Of a stretch of DNA of 64,000 bases, positions 32,319-43,436 are shown piece after piece. Position 1 is the stretch's first letter; every line of letters starts with the position of its first letter. The position numbers and the translations under genes were made by a program. The stretch is from Trissonchulus latispiculum (taxonomy: Eukaryota; Nematoda; Enoplea; Enoplida; Ironidae), in the NCBI GenBank assembly GCA_030248195.1, contig JASAND010004251.1:1-64000 (forward strand). Direction: 5' to 3'. Under the pieces are notes generated by a model. The model was not told the DNA's origin, made no database searches, and was given only the letters and a program-made list of their open reading frames with translations.

Positions 32319-35300
32319 ATGCTACTGGCCTCATTTTCACTGCTACTTCTACTACTGAGATCCATGGCACACTCCATCGACAACACCCCCTGTGACATTT
32401 GCTCAGAGATTCTGCCCGAATCCATCCAATGTGACAATTGTAACAATTGGTGGTGTATCCAATGCCTCAACAATTCTACCCCTGGATCCCTCACCGACAG
32501 TCTCTACGAGGCCCTGCGCACGCTGAATCGCCCGTTCAGCTGGAATTGTCCCAACTGCTCACCACTTACTCTACCACAACATCTACTCCTCGATGCCGTG
32601 TTCACAAAGGATCAACTACTCAATGATTTCCACTGTGACCCTGCAACGCTGGCGGTGAATCTTCTCCGTCAATCTCACTGCACTACATCCAACCAGATCA
32701 GTCCCAATTCCCCGAATCCCGCCCCGCCCAGCCCCGAAACACAGCGGCTGACCCAGTCCCTATCGGCTCTTCCTCCGACCCTGACCCAACCCGCTCCGTC
32801 GTCGTCAGAAACCAACGCCCATCAATCTGATACGATGCAAGCGCTACTACTACTGCTTCAGCGCCAAGAAGCTCAGCGTCGGGAGGACATCGAAAGAATG
32901 GAGGCTCAACGGCGAGAAGATATGACAACAATGCGACTGCTCATCCAGCAGATCGGTACGACCACCCATCAAGGCCAGCCTCATGAAGACCGTCCCAGAG
33001 CCGGCAACGATGCTTCGGTTCCAGCCAGAAATGTGCCTCATTCAAACACCAGCTCACTGCCAAAACTTCAGTTGCCAACCTTCACAGGTAACAGGTTAGA
33101 ATGGGCTAATTTCTGGGATTCATTTGAGGTAAATATAAATTCAAGGGTAGATCTTCATAACAAGCAAAAAATGGACTACCTGCTACAGTGTTTAAAAGGA
33201 GCGGCTTACGACAAAGTGAAGGGATTCGGCTTGCAGGGCGACCGCTACCCAGAGGTTATAACCACTCTAAAAAGGGCTTATGGAGATACCAACGAAATTA
33301 AAATGGACAGTTGGAAGGCGTTAGGTAATATGCCACCAGTTAAAGCAAACCTTTCAAACCTCGAAAAGTTTATTGACGAGATTCGAGCTATTTCGATCTC
33401 TCTTGTCCGGCTAGGGGTTGAAACCGACGTCCTCAATGCGTATGTGCCACTACTACTAGAAAAACTACCTAACGATCTGTATAAAAATGCATCACAGATA
33501 GCCATGCTAAAGGATACCAATCTAACAAATTGGTCTCTTGAAGAGTTTTTGGATACTTTGGAGAAAATTCTAAAATGGCAAACTAAAGAAATCAATAACT
33601 ACAAAACTGTTAAGAAACCAGAGGTGCTCAGTACCAACACAACTGATACAAACGGTACACCCTCTACTGTGACCTTTCTACAATCGTCCGCCACCTCAAA
33701 GGTTGCAAACAAACCCAGCAAATACCAGTGCATCTTTTGTGGGGTACCAGGCCACTACAGCGACAATTGCAGAAAAGTCACAGATGTCAAACAACGCATA
33801 GAAAAAGCACAACAGAGTAACCGCTGTTTCAAATGTCTCGGAATCGGGCACACATCAAAGACATGCAAAGGAAGAAACAGTTGTTACCATTGCAAAGCTA
33901 CTACACACAACTCAGCCTTTTGTCGCAAACGAACAACCATTTCCACTACCAGTCAAAGTCAGACGTTGAACCAACACATCTTAAGTCAACAAGAGATAGA
34001 ACAAACACAAACACAACAACAACAAGAAGGCCACACCCAACAAGCAGAAGATTCAGCCACTCAACAAGTTCATCTAGCCAACCCCAATGAACAAGACGGT
34101 ATTGTCATGTCATCTTTTCCATGCAAAGCAAAAAATCCACAGACACAAGCAAGTATGCAAATTCAACTATACCTAGATTCAGGAGCACGATTTTCCTGTA
34201 TCAACCAAGCTACAGCTAAGCAACTTGGCTTAAAACCTATCAAAGAAGTAACCCTAGAAACTGCTAGGTTTAACTCCAACATGACAGAAAAGGTGACAGC
34301 GCAAGTAGTCCAGCTATCTCTGGAAGGGCCAAAAGGATTCAAGCTACACATCTACGCATACGCTATTAAGGATATGACACCATCTCTTCCTCTGTATCCA
34401 GTGGCCTTTGATAAGTCTACTATCGACTACATCAGATCATTCAATCCACTAAATCTACCTCCTCTAAAACCTACCAAAGTCCCTCTAGATTTGATAATTG
34501 GCATGGACCATTGGCACGACCTCATGGGGCCTCAAGCGGTCACAAAAATCATTCCCATAGGTCCATCCATGGCAATCTACTTCACTCCGCTAGGGCGAAT
34601 GCTGTCTGGAAACTACATCTCATCCAAACCACTACATCGAAAAGCCTTGACAACCCACATGTTTTACGTCGACGGAAGACTAGAAGAAGAAGGGTGTAGC
34701 TTCGACCTGCAACGATTTTGGGACATGGAATCAGTTGGTCTCGATAGCCCAGATTCAAATACACAAAAACTACACTTCTACAGTCAGTTCAAGGACTCAG
34801 TCATAAAGTCAAACGGCCGCTACTGGGTGAGATGGCCCTGGAAGCATCAGAATCCGGAGATCGCAGACAATTACGAAGCCGCCAAACGACGTCTTTATAC
34901 CACTTTGCGCAAGCTGGCGCCGACTGTCAACGATACGAAGAATCTAGCAGCGTACAGCTCAATAATCGCTGATCAGTTGAAGAAGAACATCATTGAACCG
35001 GTTACAACCGATACAAGTGCCGGACCCGTACGGCATTACATCGCACACTTTCCAGTCCTACGCACAGATCGGCGTACAACAAAAGTCCGAATAGTGTACG
35101 ACGCCAGTGCCAGAACGCCGGGCAATGGTCCATCCCTGAATGATTTGATTTATATTGGTGAAAACTACCTACAAAACCTTGTGGGGTTGCTACTACGATT
35201 CAAGTTGCCAAAGATTGCTATGATATCAGACATTGAGAAGGCGTTTCTCCAGGTGGGGCTTCAGGAGGTGGATAGGGACAGTGTCCGCTTTCTATGGCTG

Positions 35301-38123
35301 AAAAATCCATCCAATCCAAGCCTAGCTGGCAATCTCCAGGAATATCGATTTACTCGCATTCCTTTTGGAGTCGTGGCTTCACCTTTTCTGCTGGGCGCTA
35401 CGATTAACCACCATCTGGACCTCAACCGTGGAGATTTGGCTGACCAAATTCGATCAAACATCTACATGGACAACATTTTCTTGTCAGCCTCAACCACAGA
35501 AGAAGCACAAATGATCTATCGTCGGGCCAAGAAGCTGTTTGAAGAGGCTGGAATGAATCTCAGGGAATGGAGCTCGAACGACGCACAGTTTGTACAATCA
35601 CTACCCGAGTCTGACAAAGTTACAGATGCTGACGTCAAGGTTCTTGGGCTTCAGTGGAATATAGTCGAAGATACTCTCACCACAAAGCAGCTAGAAAGCT
35701 TCAACCAAGCAAACACAAAACGGCAAATACTATGCTACTTAGCCAAGCTATTTGACCCGTTAGGATTCTTCAACCCTGTAACTATCAAAGGAAAGATTAT
35801 TCTTCAGCAACTATGGAAATCAAAGGTAGGATGGGATGAAGAAATTCCGGAATCAGAAGCTAAAACCTGGAGTGACGTCGCAAAGTCCATTTGCGAAGTA
35901 TCTTCAATCAGGACAGCTCGCCACATCCCCTTCAATCCGAAGCTTCCTTATCAGCTAGTCTGTTTCACAGATGCTAGCCCTGCTGCGTATGCTGCAACAG
36001 TATACCTATGCCAAACACGACCCACCCCTCTTGCTGCACTGATCTACTCCAAGTGTAGAGTTGCTCCACTACGGCCCACAACTACTCTGCCAAGACTAGA
36101 ACTCCTAGCAGTTGTCACCGGAGCCAAAGTCATGAATTTCGTAGAAGCCCAGATTCAGTTACCAATTGAGAAGAAATACATCTTCACGGATTCCCAAATA
36201 GCTTTACAGTGGATCACAGGCAATAAACATCTGGAACCATACATTGCCCGCAAGGTCGCTCTAATCAAGAAAGAGCTCAAAGCAGGAATTGGTCACGTCC
36301 CAACAGCCGAAAACCCGGCAGATTTGGCGACTAGAGGACTCAGCAATAAGGATTTACCCAAGTTCCTAGACATCAATGGATTTTGGTTCAAAGGTCCCAA
36401 GTGGCTCTGCCTAGACCAGTCTAAGTGGCCTACAACCGACTACAGCTTACCTCAGGATGTCTCAGTTTTGATGGCGGTTCCAAGTCATCCAGCTATTGCC
36501 AAATACACTGGAACTAGAAAAACGGAAAGGAGTGATTCATGTACACTGGGGATAAATCCAAACAACTATTCTAATCTCTCAAAACTACTACGTGTTACCG
36601 CTTACTGCTTCCGTTTCATAGCTCGAAGCAGAAAACAACAATCCCCATCTACACCCTATATCACAACAGAAGAGTTGTTGCTTGCTAGAAGAACTTGGAT
36701 CCTACACGCACAGAAGGAGTACAGCAATCAGAAAGAACACCTACAGCAGAACAAGCTTGATCAACTAACCAAACAGTTGGACTTGTTCCTTTCTGATGGA
36801 ATTCTACGTTGTGGGGGACGTTTCGCCAATGCTCCCATAAGCGACGATGAGAAGTTTCCTGTTCTACTCCCAAGAGATAACCACATTACCAAGCTCATCA
36901 TCCAAGAAGCGCACCAAGCAGTACATCACTTTGGAGCCAAGGCCACACTAGCTCGTATCAGAAAGAAATACTGGATTCCACAAGGATTGGCACAGGTGAA
37001 GAAATTTCTACGGTCTTGCCTTATCTGTCAAAAGGTGGAAGGCGGACCTTTGAAGCCACCGAAGATGGCACCATTACCAAAGGAAAGACTCACCAAGGCA
37101 CCGGCATTTACATACACGGGCCTCGATTATATAGGGCCTTTGTATGTGAAGTCAAGCCAGTCTGAGCCCTACTCCAAGCGTTGGATCTGCATATTCACCT
37201 GTCTGTCTACAAGAGCGATACACCTAGAGCTGATTCCCGATTCCACCGCTGAATCAGCATTGAATGCTATGAAGCGCTTCATCTCTAGGAGAGGCGCTCC
37301 GGAAGCTTTCCTATCAGACAACGCGAAGTATTTCAAAGGTGCCTCGGATATGCTACGTCATATATGGGATGACAGAATTCATCCTTCTGCGCTAGAGAAG
37401 CTGGAAAGTTACCTTTCCAACAAGTGTATCAAATGGAAATTCATTCCAGAGGCATCTCCATGGTATGGTGGGGTCTACGAACGATTGGTAGGCCTTGTCA
37501 AAAGGGCGCTGCGGAAGGTCCTTTGGAAGACCAAGATCACTAACGATGCTCTGCATACTCTCATCTGCGAAATCGAGGCCACCTTGAATTGTCGCCCGTT
37601 ACTGAACATGACGGGTGAATACAAGGACATTAACACTCTGAGCCCTGCAGACTTCATAGCACCGTCCTCCCGTCTACACCTGCCTGCGAGCGATGAAAAT
37701 CCAAATGATCCAGATTTCCAACCAGCACGCAAAGAGACTCTGCTCAAACACTATTCCCTTATCCAAAAGAAATTGGAACAGTTTTGGAAATATTGGGGGT
37801 CCCATTACCTACAGGAACTTAGGGCATCCCATGTCTCCCATTTCAGGGCGAGAAAGGGGGAAAGGGAGTGGTACCCTGCCATCGGCAAGGTATACCTACT
37901 CAAGGCTGGCGGTCCCAGGAATACTTGGAAATTGGCTAAACTGGTGGAACTATTCCCTTCAGTGGACGGGCGTACACGTTACGCTAAGATCCAATTAGCC
38001 AATGGGACTATATCTCGGAGGGCGATAAAGGAACTAATTCCACTGGAAGTTGACATTGATGACAACCTTATTGGGCCGCCGGAGGATGTGGAAAATAAAG
38101 AAAGAAATGAAAAGCCTACATAA
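32319..38123 (+). CDS. BEL/Pao gag-pol polyprotein, intact
   Basis: 1934 codons. Order: an N-terminal treble-clef-like finger with eight cysteines (C25, C28, C38, C41, C46, C49, C77, C80; PHD spacing but Cys where PHD has His); a Gln/Arg-rich helix (about 170-215); gag DUF1759 (about 247-400); three CCHC knuckles (about 470-538; CIFCGVPGHYSDNC is the first); an A17-type aspartic protease with LDSGA (about 618); RT with SDIEKAFLQV (about 968) and YMDN in place of YVDD (about 1048); RNase H (CFTDAS, LPRLELLAV, FTDSQIA, about 1210-1330); integrase with an HHCC finger (about 1530-1570), LDYIGP, LSDNAKYF and GVYERL as the DDE triad; and C-terminal DUF5641 (about 1830-1910). The first 15 residues are Leu-rich; ATG at 32364 (MAHSIDNTPC) is an equally likely start. 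The end overlaps the 3' LTR. Confidence 0.95.
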   Translation: MLLASFSLLLLLLRSMAHSIDNTPCDICSEILPESIQCDNCNNWWCIQCLNNSTPGSLTDSLYEALRTLNRPFSWNCPNCSPLTLPQHLLLDAVFTKDQLLNDFHCDPATLAVNLLRQSHCTTSNQISPNSPNPAPPSPETQRLTQSLSALPPTLTQPAPSSSETNAHQSDTMQALLLLLQRQEAQRREDIERMEAQRREDMTTMRLLIQQIGTTTHQGQPHEDRPRAGNDASVPARNVPHSNTSSLPKLQLPTFTGNRLEWANFWDSFEVNINSRVDLHNKQKMDYLLQCLKGAAYDKVKGFGLQGDRYPEVITTLKRAYGDTNEIKMDSWKALGNMPPVKANLSNLEKFIDEIRAISISLVRLGVETDVLNAYVPLLLEKLPNDLYKNASQIAMLKDTNLTNWSLEEFLDTLEKILKWQTKEINNYKTVKKPEVLSTNTTDTNGTPSTVTFLQSSATSKVANKPSKYQCIFCGVPGHYSDNCRKVTDVKQRIEKAQQSNRCFKCLGIGHTSKTCKGRNSCYHCKATTHNSAFCRKRTTISTTSQSQTLNQHILSQQEIEQTQTQQQQEGHTQQAEDSATQQVHLANPNEQDGIVMSSFPCKAKNPQTQASMQIQLYLDSGARFSCINQATAKQLGLKPIKEVTLETARFNSNMTEKVTAQVVQLSLEGPKGFKLHIYAYAIKDMTPSLPLYPVAFDKSTIDYIRSFNPLNLPPLKPTKVPLDLIIGMDHWHDLMGPQAVTKIIPIGPSMAIYFTPLGRMLSGNYISSKPLHRKALTTHMFYVDGRLEEEGCSFDLQRFWDMESVGLDSPDSNTQKLHFYSQFKDSVIKSNGRYWVRWPWKHQNPEIADNYEAAKRRLYTTLRKLAPTVNDTKNLAAYSSIIADQLKKNIIEPVTTDTSAGPVRHYIAHFPVLRTDRRTTKVRIVYDASARTPGNGPSLNDLIYIGENYLQNLVGLLLRFKLPKIAMISDIEKAFLQVGLQEVDRDSVRFLWLKNPSNPSLAGNLQEYRFTRIPFGVVASPFLLGATINHHLDLNRGDLADQIRSNIYMDNIFLSASTTEEAQMIYRRAKKLFEEAGMNLREWSSNDAQFVQSLPESDKVTDADVKVLGLQWNIVEDTLTTKQLESFNQANTKRQILCYLAKLFDPLGFFNPVTIKGKIILQQLWKSKVGWDEEIPESEAKTWSDVAKSICEVSSIRTARHIPFNPKLPYQLVCFTDASPAAYAATVYLCQTRPTPLAALIYSKCRVAPLRPTTTLPRLELLAVVTGAKVMNFVEAQIQLPIEKKYIFTDSQIALQWITGNKHLEPYIARKVALIKKELKAGIGHVPTAENPADLATRGLSNKDLPKFLDINGFWFKGPKWLCLDQSKWPTTDYSLPQDVSVLMAVPSHPAIAKYTGTRKTERSDSCTLGINPNNYSNLSKLLRVTAYCFRFIARSRKQQSPSTPYITTEELLLARRTWILHAQKEYSNQKEHLQQNKLDQLTKQLDLFLSDGILRCGGRFANAPISDDEKFPVLLPRDNHITKLIIQEAHQAVHHFGAKATLARIRKKYWIPQGLAQVKKFLRSCLICQKVEGGPLKPPKMAPLPKERLTKAPAFTYTGLDYIGPLYVKSSQSEPYSKRWICIFTCLSTRAIHLELIPDSTAESALNAMKRFISRRGAPEAFLSDNAKYFKGASDMLRHIWDDRIHPSALEKLESYLSNKCIKWKFIPEASPWYGGVYERLVGLVKRALRKVLWKTKITNDALHTLICEIEATLNCRPLLNMTGEYKDINTLSPADFIAPSSRLHLPASDENPNDPDFQPARKETLLKHYSLIQKKLEQFWKYWGSHYLQELRASHVSHFRARKGEREWYPAIGKVYLLKAGGPRNTWKLAKLVELFPSVDGRTRYAKIQLANGTISRRAIKELIPLEVDIDDNLIGPPEDVENKERNEKPT
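38081..38086 (+). promoter_or_regulatory. Minimal polypurine tract
   Basis: GGAGGA abuts the 3' LTR, the position of the plus-strand DNA primer. It is very short and lies within the coding frame. Confidence 0.5.
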
Positions 38124-38347
38124 GAAAACCTGAGATTAAAGCTATTACTTAAATACCTATAGTAACGTTTCTACTGCAGAACTTTATAATCTGCAGATAT
38201 ATGTATGATTTTATTTCATTGTTAAGAAATAGTTAAGTCAAGCGAGTTGCTCTTTATACTGAGCTTCCAAACTACAATATTGATTGTGATCTACTACCAT
38301 TTATACTCCATAATCTACCAACCAGACTTTACCACAGACTCTCTACA
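38087..38347 (+). repeat. 3' LTR of the BEL/Pao element
   Basis: 261 bp, identical by eye to the 5' LTR. Its first 37 bp also encode the polyprotein C-terminus (ending NEKPT, stop 38121-38123), so the same bases are under protein and promoter or packaging constraint. Confidence 0.97.
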
Positions 38348-38352
38348 CTAAT

Positions 38353-41300
38353 TTTTATGATAATCAAACAATTTGGGAGGGGGGTAAGCCCCCTCCGAAC
38401 CTGTATATTTCAAAGAAATTGTATGCTAACATTGAGGAAAGGCGAGTCTCTATGCTGGCCTTTGGCCAGTCTAAAGGACACTTGAGGACACGGGCGAATG
38501 TAAAACATGAATGAGGGTGTCAATGCACCTTCCACCTATGTAGCAATTAAGCGCCAATTAGGGGCCAATTAGGTACTTAGCATAAAGGTTTAGAGGAGGC
38601 CAATTTTAAGGCACTCCTTTTGAAGAAGCAAGATTAAGAAAGAAGTAATCTTACAAAAACATTTTTGCTTATAACTTGCTTATTTTTGAGAGTTAGAAAG
38701 TGTGGTTTGGATTTTTGGAATCAGCAGAAACTCGCCTTTCAGATGAACCTAAGTTATGTTTTCACATAAAATTAACAAAATTAACTAATTATTACTAAAC
38801 TAACACTAATTAACCTATATTACATCATATTAATACCTACCTAGCTAATTAATACCTAAATTTGAACCATCTTCTAATAATTTAGTATTTTCCAATGACT
38901 TTTCGTACTACATTCTTTGCTGACATTTAAACTTCTAATTTTGAAAACATAGAGTTTTTAATTCCCTACTAGATACTAAGAGGCATCTCACAATTAGACA
39001 ATAGGCATGTCCGACCGTGGAAAAGGAAAGGGAATTCAGAAGTCCAATCTCGGACTTAACAAGAGTATCTACTCTTCTAATTGGAACTCACATTTTAGTG
39101 TTAGTAATGATGTTAGTAAGATTGATTATGACGCAATTTTCCAATTAACTGTTAAAACTAGCTTTTTTTTAGACTGATTTATGTCAACTATGCGTTGTGC
39201 AATTCTCGCTAATGGCCTATTAAGGGCTCGGATCGCAAAATCTTGGTCCATAATTGAATGTATATTAATTTATACTGGGCAACTCTGGCAATTTACAGCA
39301 AAACATACCAAAATGCATCCAATAGCTTAAACATTAATTCCAATCAGATCAATCGTTACTAGATTAGGACTCTTCATCTCCTCTGTAACTGAAGAACTCA
39401 TTTTTTCGTACAATTACTTTTCTGCCATTCAGTTCTCAAATTCATTTTTCAGCTTTTATGAAACTCCTTTCATTACACAGAGCTTCACCTAATAATTTTT
39501 TTACAGCCACTTCACCCCAGTACCCCAGTCGGTTCGCCGGTTAGGGGTAGTGTCAGCGATTTTTGAATTTTGTCTGGGGTGTGAGATAGCTGACACTGAA
39601 CAACTGCCGCAGCTATTATCCGAGGTGTTCTAAAAGGCTATCAGTACGTCTATTACTTTCACCGTAATGGAGGTCCTGTGGTAGCTCCACCAGCAGCGGC
39701 CACCCCTTGACAATCTCGGTAAATTGCCCAGGGGGATATACAGGGTTTCCCCTGTGGTATCGTTAGTTGCGGCCCCGTTTCGGAGCCGGAGAATGAGCTT
39801 AGATCAGAGTTGATCAGATGCTCACCATGGATCCATAGGATCTAAATTTTCGTGTTGTCGGCCGATATGATGCAGAAAGTACATCCTCCTTCCTTTCTGC
39901 TCAGCCCGTGCAGCCTGTTTTCTGATTACAAGCAATATTCTTCATTTTGCAACTAACTCAAAGGTCCAACTTCTGCTAACAAGCGGTGTTTTATGGTTTA
40001 GACTAACTTCTACACGGGCATAGCTGGAGAAGCAGGGATGGACGCAGAAAGGCCTTTTCCGCTTTCCATGCCCATCCCTGCTCCGTGGCAAACCTCTGAG
40101 TATTACACCTGAACATCCTGCTTGTTGCGCATACTTAATTAACTGTAATTATATACTCTAGTTTTCTATTAAAGTTATACATTGAATCAACTTAGCTAGT
40201 GTCAGGGCATCGCGTCGTTTAAATCTTCCTGTCCTTGAATCTTGCATTTGAATCTATTTTGAGAACACAGGAGAATGCCCTTGGCAGTTTCCCCAATGTG
40301 CGATTTTAAAGAATCACCAGCATCTGAAAGAGCAATCATACGACACAGGATCAGGCACCTGATGAACACCTATAAAAATACCTGTTATAAATGATGTTGT
40401 TTATGGCCTACATGCTTCTTGTCTTGAAAAGAATGTTTTTAAATACCAGTTTATTTTTTTAAATATCACACCTGGTAGATATCATACCTGGTGGACTACA
40501 AAACCACGTTAGCTCCCAACATCTAAAATCTTTAGTTTCACAGTTTTAACATGGAAACATTTGTCTTTTAATGGCTGCAGTTTATTGCAAAACTAAGTTA
40601 AATCTCATAAAAGTGAAAATTCCGAAACCAAAGTTAAACTTAGCTTTAAGGGCCGCCTCTCTTCAGCACGTGCTGGATCCGATCTTTCCACCTAATAATT
40701 GTTTCCGAATAGTTGCGCTTAGTTGTGTTTAGTAGTCCAAATGTGCGTAATCAACGTACTTATATATATCTGAAGTGCTAATTTCTTGGTTAACTTACAA
40801 TTCCTGCAATCAAGCTTTAAACTATATAGAGGGAAAGGACAAGCTCAACAGAAATGGATCACAGCAACAAACTGAGATACTTCTTCTTCACTTTGTTTGT
40901 CTCCGCTGCTAAAATTGAGCCGATACGGGTTGGTAACATTTATTTTGATTGATTGATTGATTGATTGATTTTGAATATTGAATATCATATTTAAAAGCCA
41001 TATTGATGACTGATCATCATTTTTGAACCTCATATACCAGTACAAGATCAACAATTAACCTACGAATTTCTAGCGAGTCTAACTTCAGAATATTACAACA
41101 ATCACTGTATTATACCGCCAAAACCAGACAGGTCTACCCAAAACTTCATCTGTGCTATTTCTATGGCCTTAATATATATCTCTTTTCAGATAAGGATTCC
41201 ATGTTCCAGAAGCATAAGAAAGAATGGGCAAAACATAAGATTTATACAATTGGACCCTAACAGATATATCATTCGTAACAAAATTCTGCTTAATAAGAAA

Positions 41301-41500
41301 TAAAGTACGAAGGTTTAGCTGTAATCGAATCTACATGCTCGGACACGCATAGACTGGAGTTAATATAAACCCAAAGGTCATTGTAACCATCAACTATCTC
41401 TAAAGCTGTTAGATAAATTATGACCAAAATTTGTATTGTTGATGAATCACAACTGTTTTACGAATAGCTACCGTTAGCTGCCACTCGTTAACCCATTCAT
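38353..41500. other. No gene seen; one GC-richer unclassified block
   Basis: Mostly AT-rich. A block at about 39500-39940 has balanced composition, with CCAGTCGGTTCGCCGGTTAG and an inverted GTGTCAGC/GCTGACAC pair, and may be a degraded SINE or retroelement UTR. A hairpin flanked by CATCCCTGCTCC/AGCAGGGATGG is at about 40031-40082. An (ATTG)n run lies at 40945-40970. Confidence 0.4.
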
Positions 41501-41846
41501 TTAAGGGTGGGGTCACTTTTGGTCAAAAATCGATATTCACGGATTTCGTTCATATTCACACATAATATGCCCGCATATGTTCTAAAAACAAGGCAAAATA
41601 TTATTAGTGTTCAAAATCAAACTGTGACACAGTTTGTTCCGGTTCAAAGCTGTAAAACTTGAAAATCCCGGTGATGAGCCCTGCAAGGTCAGGTGGAGAC
41701 CGAACGCGATCGAAAACAGGGTTGACCGATACACTTAAAGCCTTTACTAAGGTATTTTAGTGCAGACGCGGCTCAAGGCTAGCTATTCAGGCGTTCACAA
41801 TGCGTGCTTGAGTGATGCACAGACCAAACTTTGGAGGACTGTCCAA

Positions 41847-42272
41847 TAGAGATGAGCATTTCGGCACATCCATTTGTCAGCGGGCCGGGCCGGGCCGGGC
41901 CGAGAAAATTTTTTAACTGCGGGCCGGCGCGGGCCGAAACGGGCCGGATCGGCTATAGAAAATGTTCTAAAATCGCTAAAATTAGCTAAATATCTACTCA
42001 TTCTGGCTATTTTACAGCAAAATTTAACATTTTGTAGCACATTTTAGCGTTTCCATATTGCATTGGAACCTTTGAAATAATATTGTTAGTAAAATTTTGG
42101 AATTTTTCTTTTTGCGGGCCGGGCCGGGCCGAATCTTGGAGCGGGCCGGGCCGGGCCGGGCCGAAAAATTTTGCCAGCGGGCCGGGCCGGGCCGGGCCGA
42201 GCAAGATTTTGGAGAAAATAATAAATAAATAAAAATAATTGGGCGAAAAAATCCGGCCCGTGCACATCTCTA
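41847..42272. mobile_element. hAT MITE with GGGCCGGGCC arrays, TSD CTGTCCAA
   Basis: Ends TAGAGATGAGC and the complement of TAGAGATGTGCACGGGCC, a typical hAT terminus. CTGTCCAA is duplicated exactly (41839-41846, 42273-42280). GCGGGCCGGGCCGGGCCG arrays fill both subterminal zones (about 41880-41955 and 42114-42202). The open frames across the GC arrays (Arg-Pro-Gly-rich) are compositional. Confidence 0.9.
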
Positions 42273-42750
42273 CTGTCCAACATAACTTTAACTCATTTTA
42301 CGAGCACAGACAACAGTTTAGACCTATAGTTCTTTGAGAAAAGTTGCTCCTCTCGTTCCATTAGCTATCGATTGATACCCGATTTGCCTATATTTGGAAA
42401 AATTTAAAAATTGGCATTTTTCAACTATAAAGATCAACGGTACCGCCACAGCAGCCTTGTTCAATATTGACGCATTTGTTTTGGCCACATTATGTGACAG
42501 ACATGGATATAACAACCTGCCAAGTTTGATGATTTTTTTGCCACATAATGAGTGAGATTATCACAAGAATGTGAAAATTATTAAAAATGGCCATTTTTAT
42601 CAAAATTTGCTGTTTTTGTTTTTTTTTGCTTTTTGAGCTTACTAGATAAAAACGTGCGACTTCATCAGACGTAATCCCTTTTGACTACGGATAAACTTTG
42701 TCCATGGACTCAGCGTATGGGGATGCATACACATTTTCTCTGCAATCATA

Positions 42751-43428
42751 ATGGCAGGTCTTCAATCAGATAGTGGCTCCGGGGCCTCTGTAGCGGGGAA
42801 GCAGGATATAAGGCCCACTGGCGGAACGACGGACTCGGACTAGTCTACCCATATAGCCCAATTGTCGGATGTACCTACAATTCCTGTTAAATGCGGAGTT
42901 TATAATTGTAAAATTTGTGATTCCTTCAGTGAAGAAACTAATATAAACGGAATTTATAATAATAAAATTTATAAAGTTTTGGATAGCAACTCTAACTGCG
43001 AGCTAAATTGTTCTGCAACCAATGTAATTTATTTGCTACGCTGTAAAACTTGTGGTATAGGATATGTTGGAGAGACCAGTCAAAAATTAAAAATACGTAT
43101 AGGTCAACATAGACGTTCAACAAAAACTTCATCAAATTTTGGTTGCAGATATAGTCTGCAACATTTTAAAAATTCTCGTTGTAAAGAATTTTCGGTTCAA
43201 ATTATTGAACGTTTACCCCAAAATTGTGATGAAAAAGTTAATAAGCTATATAGATTAACCCGAGAAGCTTTTTGGATAAAAGAACTTAAAACAAAATATC
43301 CATACGGGTTGAACGACAATTTAAAGGGTGAAAATTTCGACAGTGCGCTTTATCATAATTTTAATACTAGGAGTAAATCTGGTAATAAACAAAGTAAAAA
43401 CCGCAAGGTTAAATTAGAACCTCGTTAA
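42751..43428 (+). pseudogene. Penelope-like element: N-terminal GIY-YIG endonuclease part
   Basis: From ATG (42751) the frame runs MAGLQSDSGSG..., meets an in-frame TAG (42841-42843), then stays open to 43428. After a Cys-rich segment (CGVYNCKIC) comes a GIY-YIG nuclease core: NVIYLLRCKTCG (GIY strand), GYVGET (YIG), KIRIGQHRR (conserved Arg), and FWIKELKTKYPYGLN downstream with the metal-binding Glu just before it (REAFWI). Retroelement GIY-YIG domains nick target DNA for priming. In classical Penelope elements this domain is C-terminal; here it precedes the RT, the permuted order described for the Naiad/Chlamys clade. The TAG and a frameshift near 43420 make this copy inactive. Confidence 0.85.
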
Positions 43429-43436
43429 ACTTCGAT

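Larger units (their letters stand above)
32037..38347 (+). mobile_element. Complete BEL/Pao LTR retrotransposon, TSD CTAAT
   Basis: Two 261-bp LTRs beginning TGTG and ending TACA enclose one gag-pol frame. CTAAT is duplicated at 32032-32036 and 38348-38352. By eye the LTRs show no difference over all 261 bp, and the frame has no stop or shift, so insertion was very recent. Domain order (gag, protease, RT, RNase H, integrase, DUF5641) is that of BEL/Pao. Packing is tight: the first ATG is 22 bp after the 5' LTR, and the stop lies 35 bp inside the 3' LTR. Confidence 0.97.

Noticed and set aside
39500..39940. GC-richer block as a protein exon or tRNA-derived SINE
   Set aside because: No frame is open through it, and GGTTCGCCGG is not accompanied by a credible tRNA fold.
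41795..42283. Pro-Gly-Arg-rich frames on the minus strand
   Set aside because: They follow the GGGCCGGGCC arrays of a hAT MITE and have no conserved motif.
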